From the NCBI GenBank assembly GCA_003153035.1, contig PMBT01000153.1, positions 1 to 50,677 of the forward strand: DNA of 50,677 nt. Reading direction: 5' to 3'. Of the stretch, positions 9,674 through 19,699 are shown in pieces (positions within the stretch are counted from its first letter, which is position 1; every line of letters starts with the position of its first letter). The translations under genes and the position numbers were made by a program. This DNA comes from Opitutia bacterium. Lineage in GTDB: Bacteria > Verrucomicrobiota > Verrucomicrobiia > Opitutales > Opitutaceae. The notes beneath the pieces were generated by a model. The model had not been told where the DNA came from and ran no database searches. It saw only the letters and a list, made by a program, of their open reading frames with translations.

Positions 9674-10635
9674 GACGGGCTGGCTGGAGCGCCGGCGGTC
9701 TCGCGCGGTTCGCGCACCAATGCGCGGCTAAGCAGAACTGCCAGCCCGAACACAACGACTACGCCCACCGCGGCAGCGACCGCCGTCGCGATCACGGGGG
9801 AGGTTATGCCCGGAATGCGGTAGTCCGGCGCCAGCGCATTGAGCAAGGGGGTGGCGGCATGGCGGGCAAAGCCAAGCCGGATGGCGACGGATTCAAGCCC
9901 GTCCGGCCACGAACAGGCAAAGGGCGCGACAAACCAGCCCAGCCCCAGAATCACCGCTAACCCATAGCCCACGAACGCCCGGATCTTCAGCGGAGTCTGC
10001 ATTGGCCCCGCGACGCCGACCAAATCCGGACGGGTCCGGGCGATGGCGAGCAGCACGAGCGCGCTGATCGCGCCTTCCCCCACTCCGATCAGCAGGTGGA
10101 TTCCGGTCATCGCGGTGAATGCGACGGGCCACGCGACCGTGCCCGACCAGGCGAGTTGTCCGGCGCACCCGATCGCCGCCAGAACGGTCGAACACCAACC
10201 GGCAAACGCCATGGCGGCCACCTGCCCGCGCAGGCCCGGCAGCCAGCGCCGCACAACGTGGAAAACGGCATAGCCGCTCACGGTCGCGACCAAGCCCATG
10301 TTGAAGATGTTTGCGCCCAGCGCCAGCAGGCCACCGTCCGCGAAGAGCAGGCATTGCACGATGAGCACGGCCGTAAGGACCACCACTGCCGCGCTCGGAC
10401 CGAGCAACACCGCCACCAGCGCGCCGCCAATCAAGTGGCCCGAGGTTCCGCCCGCGACCGGGAAATTCACCATCTGGGCCACGAACAGAAACGCCGCCGC
10501 CAGGCCCAGCAGCGGCACGCGCCGGGGCGGAAGTTCCCGCCGGACCTGGCGCAATGCCACGCCAACTCCGGCCGCTGCCAGGGTCGTGGTGACGAGGGCG
10601 GTCTTGGCATCGATGAATCCGTCGGGGATATGCAT
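9670..10635 (-). CDS. cbiM: Cobalt/nickel ECF transporter S component CbiM fused to a PDGLE/CbiN-like C-terminal domain
   Basis: MHIPDGFID start, FPVAGGTSGHLIGGALVAVLLGPSAAVVVLTAVLIVQCLLFADGGLLALGANIFNMG; C-terminal SWPDGLESVA. ORF opens at 10758; the CbiM start is 10635. Confidence 0.95.
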   Translation of the reverse strand: MHIPDGFIDAKTALVTTTLAAAGVGVALRQVRRELPPRRVPLLGLAAAFLFVAQMVNFPVAGGTSGHLIGGALVAVLLGPSAAVVVLTAVLIVQCLLFADGGLLALGANIFNMGLVATVSGYAVFHVVRRWLPGLRGQVAAMAFAGWCSTVLAAIGCAGQLAWSGTVAWPVAFTAMTGIHLLIGVGEGAISALVLLAIARTRPDLVGVAGPMQTPLKIRAFVGYGLAVILGLGWFVAPFACSWPDGLESVAIRLGFARHAATPLLNALAPDYRIPGITSPVIATAVAAAVGVVVVFGLAVLLSRALVREPRETAGAPASPS

Positions 10636-10780
10636 GAACGGCTTGCGCGGTTCCTGGTCAGCCAGAATGCAGCACCCCGCTGCCGCCGCAACCAAAGGAT
10701 TCAAGACGGGCGCAGCCCCTCGATAAGTCTCGGAGCCCTGAGCTCGTCGAACGGGCAAGCCTGCGCCTCCAAATTCCTTC

Positions 10781-10800
10781 CCGTCGTTCTCGGACGACGG
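10781..10800 (-). terminator. Hairpin directly abutting the stop codon of the esterase-NHL gene; possible transcript 3' end
   Basis: CCGTCGT-TCTCGG-ACGACGG, 7-bp perfect stem, adjacent to the stop codon at 10801-10803; no strong T-run. Confidence 0.4.
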
Positions 10801-12972
10801 TTAACGCTTCCGGCGCACCGTTGTGCGGGCAGCAGCGATCAGGGCCAACGCCGCCGCAAACCAATCCTCCATCGCGCCTCCACCGCCTCTGCCAGCGCTT
10901 TCCCCTCCACTGCCCGATCCAGGGATGGTCCCGGTTCCGGCGGTTGCGCCGCCTGAGGAGGAACCGTCGCCTCCGGTGGATGCCGCAGTCAGCATCAGCG
11001 TCGTGACCGTGTGGGTTGGCGTGATCTTGCGGATGGCGGCATTTCCTGTATCGGCGACAAAGAGGTTTCCCGCGCCGTCGATCGCCAAGGACCGTGGTTG
11101 GTTGAACAAGGCGTCGCCGACCGCGCTGTCCCGCGCACCGGCGATGCCCGGAGTCCCCGCGACCGTGGTCACCACCCCCCCTCCAGTGATCAGGCGGACC
11201 GTGCCGTTGCCGGTATCGGCGACGTAGACGTTGCCGGCGGAATCAACTGCCACGCCCCCGGGTTGGTTGAACAGGGCGTTAACGCCGGTCAGGTCCGCTG
11301 CACCGCTGATGCCAGCCGAACCAGCCAGCGTGCTGACCGTGCCATTGGCTGCAATCCGGCGAAGGGTGTCGTTGTAGGTATCGGCCACGTAAAGATTGCC
11401 CGCATGATCCACCGCCAACCCGCCGGGGAAATTGAACCGCGCGTTGCTGCCGGTGCCGTCCGCGTCACCGCGCAGGCCCGCCGAACCGGCCAAAGTGCTT
11501 ACCGTGTTGTCCAGGGCAATCCGGCGGATCGTGGCATTGAAAGCATCCGCCACGTAGAGAGCACCGGAGCCGTCCACCGCAATTCCACCAGGGGAGTTGA
11601 ACGCGGCAGCAGCGCCGGGACCGTCGAGGCTTCCCCGGCGTGCTGGTGATCCAGCCACGGTTGTGACGGAACCGCCCGGAGTGATTCTGCGGATGGTGGC
11701 GTTGCCGGTGTCGGCGACAAAAACGTTACCGTTGGCGTCGACGGTCAACCCGCCGGGTTGGTTGAACAAAGCTCCACTGCCGAGGCCATCCTGGCTGCCG
11801 GCGACGCCCGCCGTGCCCGCGAGCGTGCTCACCAGACCCGCAGATGTGATCTTGCGGATGGTGTTGCTAGAGGAGTCGGCGACATAAAGATTGCCGACCG
11901 CATCGCCGGCAATGCCGACGGGATACTGCAGCAGAGCGGCGCTGGTGCCGGCCACGGTGAGGACCACGGCACTGCTCGCAGCGCTGCCGGCAGCATTGGT
12001 GAGCACGCAGCGAAACTGATCGCCCGACATCGCGACGGTGACGCTGAAGATGTCGAGCGTGGCGCTCCTCACTCCGTAGTAGCTACCGCCCTCATTCAAA
12101 TCTTCCCACACCGACGAACCAGCCGGCAGGCGTTGCCATCGGCAAGCCGGAGCCGGATTGCCCCCGGCCTCCACCACGAACGCCACGCTCTGCCCTGAAT
12201 TCGTCGTCTGATTCGACGGCGGCGTCGTCACGATTGGTGAGATGGGAACTGCGGGCCGGCTTTGCGCGAACAGCCACGTGTACAAATCGTTGTTGGCGTA
12301 GGTGACCGTCCAGACATCGTGGCCGCCATCGGGATAAATCGTGACACGTGGGCTGCCGCCGGCCGCCTGGATGGCGTTGATCATCTCCTGCGTGCGGCTG
12401 ACCGGCACCGTTGCGTCGAGAGCACCGTGAAAGGCCCACAAGGGCAGATCGCGCAACCGGTAGGCCAGCGTTGGGTTACCGCCGCCACAGATCGGCACCA
12501 CCGCGGCATACAAGGCCGGAGTGCGCACCGCCAGATCCCAGGTTCCGAATCCGCCCATGCTTAGACCGGTCACATATACTCGGAATGGATCGATCCGGTA
12601 CCGCGTCATGAGGTCGCGGATGAACGCCTCCAAAGCCGCAGCGTCCCAGGAATAGCCGCTGCACTGTGGCGAGATAACGACACAGGGAAAATCGCGCCCT
12701 CGCTCAATCAACATCGGGGGGCCGTTGGCGGCGACGATCTCCACATTTGTACCGCGCTGACCCGAACCATGGAGGAACACCATCAGCGGCCAGCCGCCTC
12801 GGGCCTCGGCGCCGTACCCGGGAGGCCGGTAGAGGAGGTATTGAAACGCGTAAAGATTGGGGACCGCCAAGTACTCGGCCGTTTGACGCTGCAGTGCGGC
12901 GGCCGACGGCGCGGCTGCGAAAAGCCAGGGGCCGAAGGCGAGGAAAAGTCGAATGAGTGTTTGGCGGAGCAC
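10801..12972 (-). CDS. Secreted alpha/beta-hydrolase esterase fused to an Ig-like domain and NHL-repeat propeller, with C-terminal anchor-like motif
   Basis: GTG start at 12972 (VLRQTLIRLFLAFGPWLFAAAPSAAA); PLMVFLHGSGQRGTN, GLSMGGFGTWDLA (Ser), GALDATVPV (Asp), PDGGHDVW (His); Ig-like NQTTNSGQSVAFVVEAGGNPAPACRWQ; NHL repeats xLFVADTGNATIRRITPGGSVTTVAG; C-terminus GGGGAMEDWFAAALALIAAARTTVRRKR. Confidence 0.85.
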   Translation of the reverse strand: MLRQTLIRLFLAFGPWLFAAAPSAAALQRQTAEYLAVPNLYAFQYLLYRPPGYGAEARGGWPLMVFLHGSGQRGTNVEIVAANGPPMLIERGRDFPCVVISPQCSGYSWDAAALEAFIRDLMTRYRIDPFRVYVTGLSMGGFGTWDLAVRTPALYAAVVPICGGGNPTLAYRLRDLPLWAFHGALDATVPVSRTQEMINAIQAAGGSPRVTIYPDGGHDVWTVTYANNDLYTWLFAQSRPAVPISPIVTTPPSNQTTNSGQSVAFVVEAGGNPAPACRWQRLPAGSSVWEDLNEGGSYYGVRSATLDIFSVTVAMSGDQFRCVLTNAAGSAASSAVVLTVAGTSAALLQYPVGIAGDAVGNLYVADSSSNTIRKITSAGLVSTLAGTAGVAGSQDGLGSGALFNQPGGLTVDANGNVFVADTGNATIRRITPGGSVTTVAGSPARRGSLDGPGAAAAFNSPGGIAVDGSGALYVADAFNATIRRIALDNTVSTLAGSAGLRGDADGTGSNARFNFPGGLAVDHAGNLYVADTYNDTLRRIAANGTVSTLAGSAGISGAADLTGVNALFNQPGGVAVDSAGNVYVADTGNGTVRLITGGGVVTTVAGTPGIAGARDSAVGDALFNQPRSLAIDGAGNLFVADTGNAAIRKITPTHTVTTLMLTAASTGGDGSSSGGATAGTGTIPGSGSGGESAGRGGGGAMEDWFAAALALIAAARTTVRRKR
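10980..11900 (-). repeat. DNA-visible tandem NHL-repeat units (period about 165-168 nt)
   Basis: Recurrent 'gtatcggcgac(a/g)(a/t)a(a/g)a(g/c)g' cores near 11045, 11213, 11382, 11550, 11710 and 11875, encoding LYVADTxNxTIRRI units. Confidence 0.8.
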
Positions 12973-13025
12973 TATGAGGATTGGTTGGGGCGCAGGATGC
13001 GGCGCGACCGTTGGCCCTGCGGCTG

Positions 13026-16000
13026 CTAAACCCCGCCTGGCGGCACATCCCTTCGCGAAGTCTTGAGCCGCCGCGTATTCCCGCACACCGAACCGCACCG
13101 GCCACGACCAGCAGGCCGACAAACCAGGCATCCATTACACCGCCGCCAGCGCCGCCCGACGAAGACGAACCGGTCGAGAGCGCATTGACGGTGAGCGTGG
13201 CAGCGGCACTTGTCGCGCTGCCGGAAGCGTTCGTCACCGTGACGGTGTAGTTCCCGACCTGGGACGATTGAACCTTCGTCAGGCCGAGCGTGCTGCTGGT
13301 GGCACCGCTGATGACCGCGCCATTGAATGACCATTGGTACGTCGGCGCCGGCCGCCCCGAAGCCGCCACTGAAAACTGAGCATTGAAACCAACCGTCACC
13401 GTCTGGCCCTGCGGCTGCGCCGTGATCGCGGGTGCGGCGGCGAAATAGGCCAGCCGAATGGTGTGGTTGTTTGTGTCGGCGATGTAGAGGTTTCCGGCGG
13501 AGTCTGCCGCGATGCCGGAGGGGTAGTTGAAACGGGCGGCAGTTCCCACGCCATCGGCACTTCCAGCGACGCCGGCCAGACCGGCGATAGTGCTCACCCC
13601 GGCGGGACTGATCTGCCGGATGGCGTTATTGTCGGTGTCCGCGACGTAGAGGTTGCCAGCGCCGTCCGCCGCGATCCCTGACGAAAAGTTGAATTGTGCC
13701 TGTGCGGCAGGGCCATCCGCATAACCCAGATGCGAGTATCCAGACTGTCCGGCCACGGTTGTCACGGCGGCCGTTGAGAGGACGATCTTGCGAATCGTCC
13801 CGTCGTTCGTGTCCGCAACGTAAAGATTGCCGGCGGCGTCCAGGGCCAGCCCCTGCGGCCCCAAGAATCGCGCGGCGGAACCGGTGCCGTCGCTGTGGCC
13901 CCAGTTCCCCGCCTTCCCGGCCAGCGTGGTCACCGTGCCATCGGGCGCGATCTTCCGGATCAGGTGATTCAGGGTGTCGGCGACAAAGAGATTGCCCGTC
14001 GAGTCGGCGACGATTCCTGAGGGACCATTGAAATGAGCCGCGCTCCCGATCCCATCCACCATGCCCGGCGAGCCGGCCTGCCCGGCTAGCGTGGTCACGA
14101 CTCCGCCCGGCGCTATTCTTCGTATGGTGTCATTGTCCGTGTCGGCGACATAGACCGATCCCCTGCCGTCGACCGCCACGCCGCTGGGATTGAAGAACCG
14201 CGCGGCGGTTCCCGTTCCATCGACGACGCCGCTCGCGCCCGTCAGGCCCGCAAGAGTGGTCACCCCTGTTGAGGTGACCTTTCGGATGGTCTGGTTCCCC
14301 GTATCTGCGACATAGAGATTTCCCGCGCCGTCGACCGCAACGTCGGAGGGAGCCAGAAAGCGGGCGCTGCTGCGGCTGCCGTCAGCGCTGCCGCTGGCGC
14401 CGGCCTGGCCCGCGAAGGTGCTTATGGCGAGCGGCGTTCCTGCCAAAACTGTGAGCACGGCCGTTGGCGAAGTGACGCTGCCCGCAACGTTCGTCACCAG
14501 GCAGCGGAGGGAATCCCCGCTCATCACCGCCGTCGTGGGGTTCACCACAAGCGTGGCGCTGGTCGTGCCGCGGTAGCTGCCGCTCTCGTTCAAATTCTCC
14601 CAGGTGGCCGAGCCGGCCGGAAGGCGCTGCCATTGGAAGGAGGTGGGGAGACTCGAACCGGCGTTTACGGCAAAAACCGCCGACTGACCCCCTGTCACGG
14701 TCTGGTTGGCTGGCGGCATGGTGATGATCGGGGCCGAGCTCGGCCAGCCAAGGCGGATCGTGCCCTGCGGCTCGTCGATCACATAGATGGTGCCATTGTA
14801 ATCCAGGGCAATGTCCCCAGGGCCGTCAAAACGCGCCGCGCCGCCGGTTCCGTCCGCACTTCCAGGCTCGCCCACCGCACCGCCGATCGTCGTTATCGTC
14901 CCGCTTGGCGAAAGTCGACGGATGACATGGGAATAGTAGTACGTGAGGTAGATGCTGCCGGCGCGATCGAGCGCAATGCTCCGAGGGCTGTCCACGGTGA
15001 TCTGCGCATACGAGGAAAGCGGGGGCAACAACGCTGGTTCGATGGTCAACGTGAGGCCGGTCGCCACGGTGGTAACCACTCCCGCCGGCGAGATTTTGCG
15101 GACCGAGCCCGCATTGCCTTGATCAAGCACATAGAGATTGTCGGCGAGGTCAGCGGTGAGCGCATAGGGGTTATTGAAACGCGCGCCGCCGCCCGTGCCG
15201 TCGGCGGCCCCCGACTGGTCGTAACTGCCCGCAAAGGTCGAAACCACGCCCGTGGCCGTGATCTTTTGGATGATGTGGTGTTGCCAGACCGCGACGTAGA
15301 CATTGCCCGAATCGTCCGCGGCGACGCTCATCGAGCCGCCGAGGATCCAGTTCAAAGCGCCAACATTGGTCGCCAGGGTCGTTACCACGCCCCCCGGGGT
15401 CGTGATCTTCCTGACCTGATGGTAGAACGAGTCCGTGGCATAGAGATTGCCCTCGGGGCCCGCGGCGATGCCGTCGATTTCATAGAATGACGCCGCACTT
15501 CCCGTGCCGTTGGCGTACGGAAACGGCCCTCCCCCCGCCACTGGCGACACCACGCCGGTCGGCGAGATCGACTGGAGCCCGGCGCTCGGCGGCCCTCCGA
15601 CGGACACATAGAGATTACCCGGCCTATCCAACGTGAGGTGCTGGAAGACGTAGTTTCCCTGCCCGGGACAACCCGCCAGCATCGTGGCCGCAAGGCTGCC
15701 GGCCTGCATTCGGTGGACCGTGTTGGCGATGTCGGCGAAATAGAGGTTTCCGGAGGTGTCGATCGCGAGTCCGACGGGCGGGCCAAACTGCGGGTCGCTC
15801 CGCGCGTCGCCTAGTCGGCCGAAGTTCTGGTCGGAATAGGCAGTGGTCGTGACAACACCATCCGGCGTGATCCTGCGGATATTGGATGCATCGGCCGCCC
15901 AGAGAACACCGGTCCCGTCGATCGCCAAGCCGGTCAGGTGTTCGAAGCCGGCGGCCGAACCGACCCCGTCGTCCACACCATATCCGCCCCCCGCCAGAGG

Positions 16001-16732
16001 CGTCAGCCCACCGGTGGGCGCGATTCTATAGAGCCGGCTGGCCGTGCCTACGATCACGTTGCCCGCGGCATCGACCACAATGCACCGCGGGCCAGAAACG
16101 CCGGATGAGCTGTCAATCAACGTGGTCACCACGCCGGAAAGCATGATTTTGCGGACGGCGTTGTTGCCATAGTCCGCAACAAAGAGGTCCCCGGTCGTAC
16201 TGAGCGCTAGAGCAGCCGGCTTGCTGAATAGCGCTGCGCTGCCCGTACCGTCGGCAAATCCCGTATGCCCTGGATCGCCCGCCAATGTGGTCACCACGCC
16301 GGACGGTGAAATTCTGCGGATGGTGTGATTGCCCGTATCCGCGACATAGAGATTTTCCCCGCCATCCACCACGACGTCGTTCGGCCGGTCAAACCGAGCT
16401 GTGGCGCCGGCGCCGTCCGCGCTGCCGGGCTGACCCGCACTGCCGGCAATCGTCGTGACCACGCGCGCCGGTGTGATCCGGCGGATCGTGTGGTTGCCCG
16501 TATCTGCGACAAAAAGATTGCCAGCGCTGTCTACAGCGACGCCTTGCGGCGAACTGAAACGCGCGGCGCTGCCGGTACCGTCATCCGATCCGATGCTTGC
16601 GCGGTTGGTGAGCGTCGTGAAGGTGTAGACTGGACCGTTCGTTTGCCCGATCGTCGGCGCCGGAAGCAGGCCCAGCATGAGGACCGGTAGCACCGACAGA
16701 CAATGAACGAGAGGTGACGGGAGAGTTTTCAT
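13026..16732 (-). CDS. Secreted NHL-repeat/Ig-like protein; C-terminal reading frame probably disrupted (ORF runs on to 12704)
   Basis: ATG at 16732: MKTLPSPLVHCLSVLPVLMLGLLPAPTIGQTNGPVYTFTTLTNRASIGSDDGTGSAARFSSPQGVAVDSAGNLFVADTGNHTIRRITPARVVTTIAG; two Ig-like domains; C-terminal GGAGGGVMDAWFVGLLVVAGAVR. The 13026 end assumes a frame change near 13075. Confidence 0.8.
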
Positions 16733-16758
16733 GACGTTCCGCTCCGATAAAGAAAGAA

Positions 16759-19488
16759 TCAATCTGGTCCTTCTCGTGCCCGGACCCGCCCCACTACTAA
16801 AAGCGCCAGCAGTCCGACAAACCATGCGTCCAGCGCGCCGCCGCCAGAGGATCCAGCACTCCCTCCGCCGGAGGGAGCGGACGTAGCTGGATTGACGGTG
16901 AGAGTGGCGGCATTGCTCGTCGCACTGCCGGAGGAGTTGGTCACCGTGACGGTGTAGTTCCCGGCCTGGGACGACTGAACCTTCGTCAGGCCGAGCGTGC
17001 TGCTGGTGGCACCGCTGATGACCGCGCTGTCGAGAAACCACTGATAGGTCGGCGTCGGCTGGCCTGACGCCGTCACTGAGAACTGGACAGCGGAGCCGAC
17101 TGTCACTGTCTGACTCTGCGGCTGTGCTGTGATCGCAGGTGCGGCGGCGAAATACGCCAGACGGATAGTGTGATTATTCGTGTCGGCGATATAGAGGTTT
17201 CCCGCGTCGTCCACTGCGATACCGGAGGGATAATTGAACCGGGCAGCTGCACCTACACCGTCCGCACTGCCAAACGTTCCGGGCAAGCCGGCTATTGTGG
17301 TCACGATTCCGGCAGGCGTGATTTGCCGGATAGTGTGGTTGTCGGTGTCCGCGACGTAGAGGTTGCCAGCACCGTCCACCGCGACGCCGCAAGGAAAGTT
17401 GAACTGCGCCCGAGCAACGGGGCCGTCGTTGGGCGCGAATCCGAGGGTAGCGCGGTCCCACCCGGCTACTTTAGTCACCGCTCCGCTCGAAAGCGTCAAC
17501 TTGCGGATGGCGAGATTGTCGGAGTCGGCCACATAGAGATTGCCCGCGCCGTCCAAGGCCAATCCCTGCGGCCCGTCGAATCTGGCGGCGGACCCAACAC
17601 CATCGGCGTTGCCGAGGGACCCGGCCTGACCCGCCAGGGTAGTCACAACACCGTCAGGAGTAATCCTGCGGATTGTGTCGTTCAAAGTGTCGGCAACATA
17701 AAGGTTGCCTGCGGTATCGGTCACAATGCCCGAGGGATAATGGAAGCGGGCCGCCGTGCCCGTTGCATCGGAACTACCCCAACCAGTCCCAGCCAACGTT
17801 GTCACCATGCCGGTCGGGGCGATCTTTCGGATTGCGTCATTATCGGTGTCTGCGACGTAAACATTGTCGCTGGCGTCGATCGCCACACCTGCAGGGGAGT
17901 GGAATTGGGCGACGGTGCCCGTGCCATCCAGGCCCCCCGAAAACCCCGCCCGTCCGGCCAGCGTCGTCACCACCCCGGCAGGGGTGATCTTCCGGATCGT
18001 GTGGTTGTTGGTGTCTGCGACGTAGATGTTACCGATGTGATCGACAGCCAAGTCGGTGGGAGCACTAAACCTGGCGGAGCCTCCTTTGCCATCGTCGCTG
18101 CCGAAGACTCCAGCCTTTCCCGCGAGTGTGCTCACGGTGAGCAGAGGGCTGACAAGTACCGTGAGACCGGCCGGCGCCGAAATGACGCTGCCAATGGCGT
18201 TTGCGATCACGCAGCGAAAGGAACCTCCATTCATCGCCTCCGTGACCGCCGTCACCAACAGGGTGGCAGTGGTTGTTCCGCTGAAGGTGGCGTCGTTGTT
18301 CAAGTCGGACCACGTGGTGCTGCCGCCAGCTTTCCATTGCCATTGATGGGTAATCGGGAGGGAATACTCTGCCGTAACCGAGTAGACCGCATTCCATCCC
18401 GCCGTAATCGTCTGATCCGCCGGCTGGTTTGTGACAGTTGGGGCAAAAGCATCGGCCTGCCCCTTGCGGATCGTGTTGTTGCCCCTTTCCGTTACATAGA
18501 TATTGCCGACTGCATCCACCGCGATGCCTCCGGGGTCGACGAATGGTGTGACGAAACCTGTGCCGTCCACGCTGTCCGCACCAATTCCCGTCAATGTCGA
18601 CACGACTCCCTCAGGGGTGATTCTCTTAAGACGTTCCCAGGGAGCAATCTGATTGGCCTCATAGATGTTCCCGGACCTATCTACCGCCAATACAAAACTC
18701 CCATAAAAAGTTGCCAGCGTCGTAACAACACCGTCCAGAGCGATTTTCCTGAGTCCTCCGATCCAGTGAACGTAATCGGCCGCATATACATTGCCCGCAG
18801 CGTCTACCGCCACCGACTCTGGACCGTCGCCCGGGTTGCTAAGCCCAAAGGTTGCCGCCAAGCTTGTTGCCACCGTGGACACAACACCATCTGGTGTGAT
18901 CTTCCTGATCGTGTAGTTTCCGCGATCCGCAACATACACGATTCCCGACTGGTCCACCGCCATGCTCAGTGGACCGCAAAAACGGGCGACACTGCCTGCG
19001 CCGTCCACGTTTCCGTTGGCACCTGCCTGGCCCGCGAACGTCGTCACCATGCCGTCCGACGCAATCCTGCGAATCGTAGAATTGTTTGTGTCGCCCACGT
19101 AGAGATCACCCCTGATGTCCACCGCCACACCCTGCGGATGATTGAATCTCGCCGCACTCCCGATGCCGTCAGCAGAGCCAGTGACACCGGCGAGGCCGGC
19201 CAGCGTCGTGACTGCGCCAGCTGGAGTAACCTTGCGGATCGTGCTGTTCCCGGTGTCAGCAACGTAGAGGTTGCCGACGGAATCCACCGCCACTCCCGCA
19301 GGACTGTTGAAGCGCGCGGTGCTGCCGTTGCCATCGGTGCAGCCGACCGCTTGTGCTTCACCCGCCATAGTAGTGAACGTGTAGGGAGGGTAATCGGTCT
19401 GGCCGAAGGCGAGCGCGGGCATCAGTCCAAGCCCGCTTACGGACAGTCGACAGAAATGCACCGCTAGTCGTCGCTTCAACCGTTTCAC
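16759..19488 (-). CDS. Secreted NHL-repeat/Ig-like protein, paralogue of the adjacent gene
   Basis: YPPYTFTTMAGEAQAVGCTDGNGSTARFNSPAGVAVDSVGNLYVADTGNSTIRKVTPAGAVTTLAG; Ig domains; C-terminus GGGALDAWFVGLLALLVVGRVRAREGPD. ORF opens at 19608; GTG at 19488 is one plausible start. Confidence 0.85.
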   Translation of the reverse strand: MKRLKRRLAVHFCRLSVSGLGLMPALAFGQTDYPPYTFTTMAGEAQAVGCTDGNGSTARFNSPAGVAVDSVGNLYVADTGNSTIRKVTPAGAVTTLAGLAGVTGSADGIGSAARFNHPQGVAVDIRGDLYVGDTNNSTIRRIASDGMVTTFAGQAGANGNVDGAGSVARFCGPLSMAVDQSGIVYVADRGNYTIRKITPDGVVSTVATSLAATFGLSNPGDGPESVAVDAAGNVYAADYVHWIGGLRKIALDGVVTTLATFYGSFVLAVDRSGNIYEANQIAPWERLKRITPEGVVSTLTGIGADSVDGTGFVTPFVDPGGIAVDAVGNIYVTERGNNTIRKGQADAFAPTVTNQPADQTITAGWNAVYSVTAEYSLPITHQWQWKAGGSTTWSDLNNDATFSGTTTATLLVTAVTEAMNGGSFRCVIANAIGSVISAPAGLTVLVSPLLTVSTLAGKAGVFGSDDGKGGSARFSAPTDLAVDHIGNIYVADTNNHTIRKITPAGVVTTLAGRAGFSGGLDGTGTVAQFHSPAGVAIDASDNVYVADTDNDAIRKIAPTGMVTTLAGTGWGSSDATGTAARFHYPSGIVTDTAGNLYVADTLNDTIRRITPDGVVTTLAGQAGSLGNADGVGSAARFDGPQGLALDGAGNLYVADSDNLAIRKLTLSSGAVTKVAGWDRATLGFAPNDGPVARAQFNFPCGVAVDGAGNLYVADTDNHTIRQITPAGIVTTIAGLPGTFGSADGVGAAARFNYPSGIAVDDAGNLYIADTNNHTIRLAYFAAAPAITAQPQSQTVTVGSAVQFSVTASGQPTPTYQWFLDSAVISGATSSTLGLTKVQSSQAGNYTVTVTNSSGSATSNAATLTVNPATSAPSGGGSAGSSGGGALDAWFVGLLALLVVGRVRAREGPD

Positions 19489-19699
19489 CCCCAGTATGAT
19501 ATATCGCAGACGCCGGCTTTTTGGATGATCAACGCCCATTCGGGCGACACGCGAGACAGGCGTCCGACGCAGGGGCGGAACAACCAAAGGGGGGAATCCA
19601 CAGCTCATGGCCAGTTAAGGACAATGACAGTCCAGCGCGGCTAACCCGCTACTGGAAATTAAGACCCGCCGGCGGCCATCCCCGTCAGAACGTCACCCG

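Noticed and set aside
10636-10800. Possible cobalamin riboswitch upstream of cbiM
   Set aside because: No B12-box-like sequence seen on the minus strand; only a short hairpin tied to the upstream gene's stop.
10980-19330. Regularly spaced ~165-nt repeats that could suggest a CRISPR or satellite array
   Set aside because: Repeats are in frame, imperfect and encode NHL propeller units; no short identical repeats with unique spacers.
17170-19467. 765-aa plus-strand ORF with repetitive translation
   Set aside because: Exact antisense of the NHL gene; its periodicity mirrors the NHL repeats and GC-rich DNA keeps antisense frames open.
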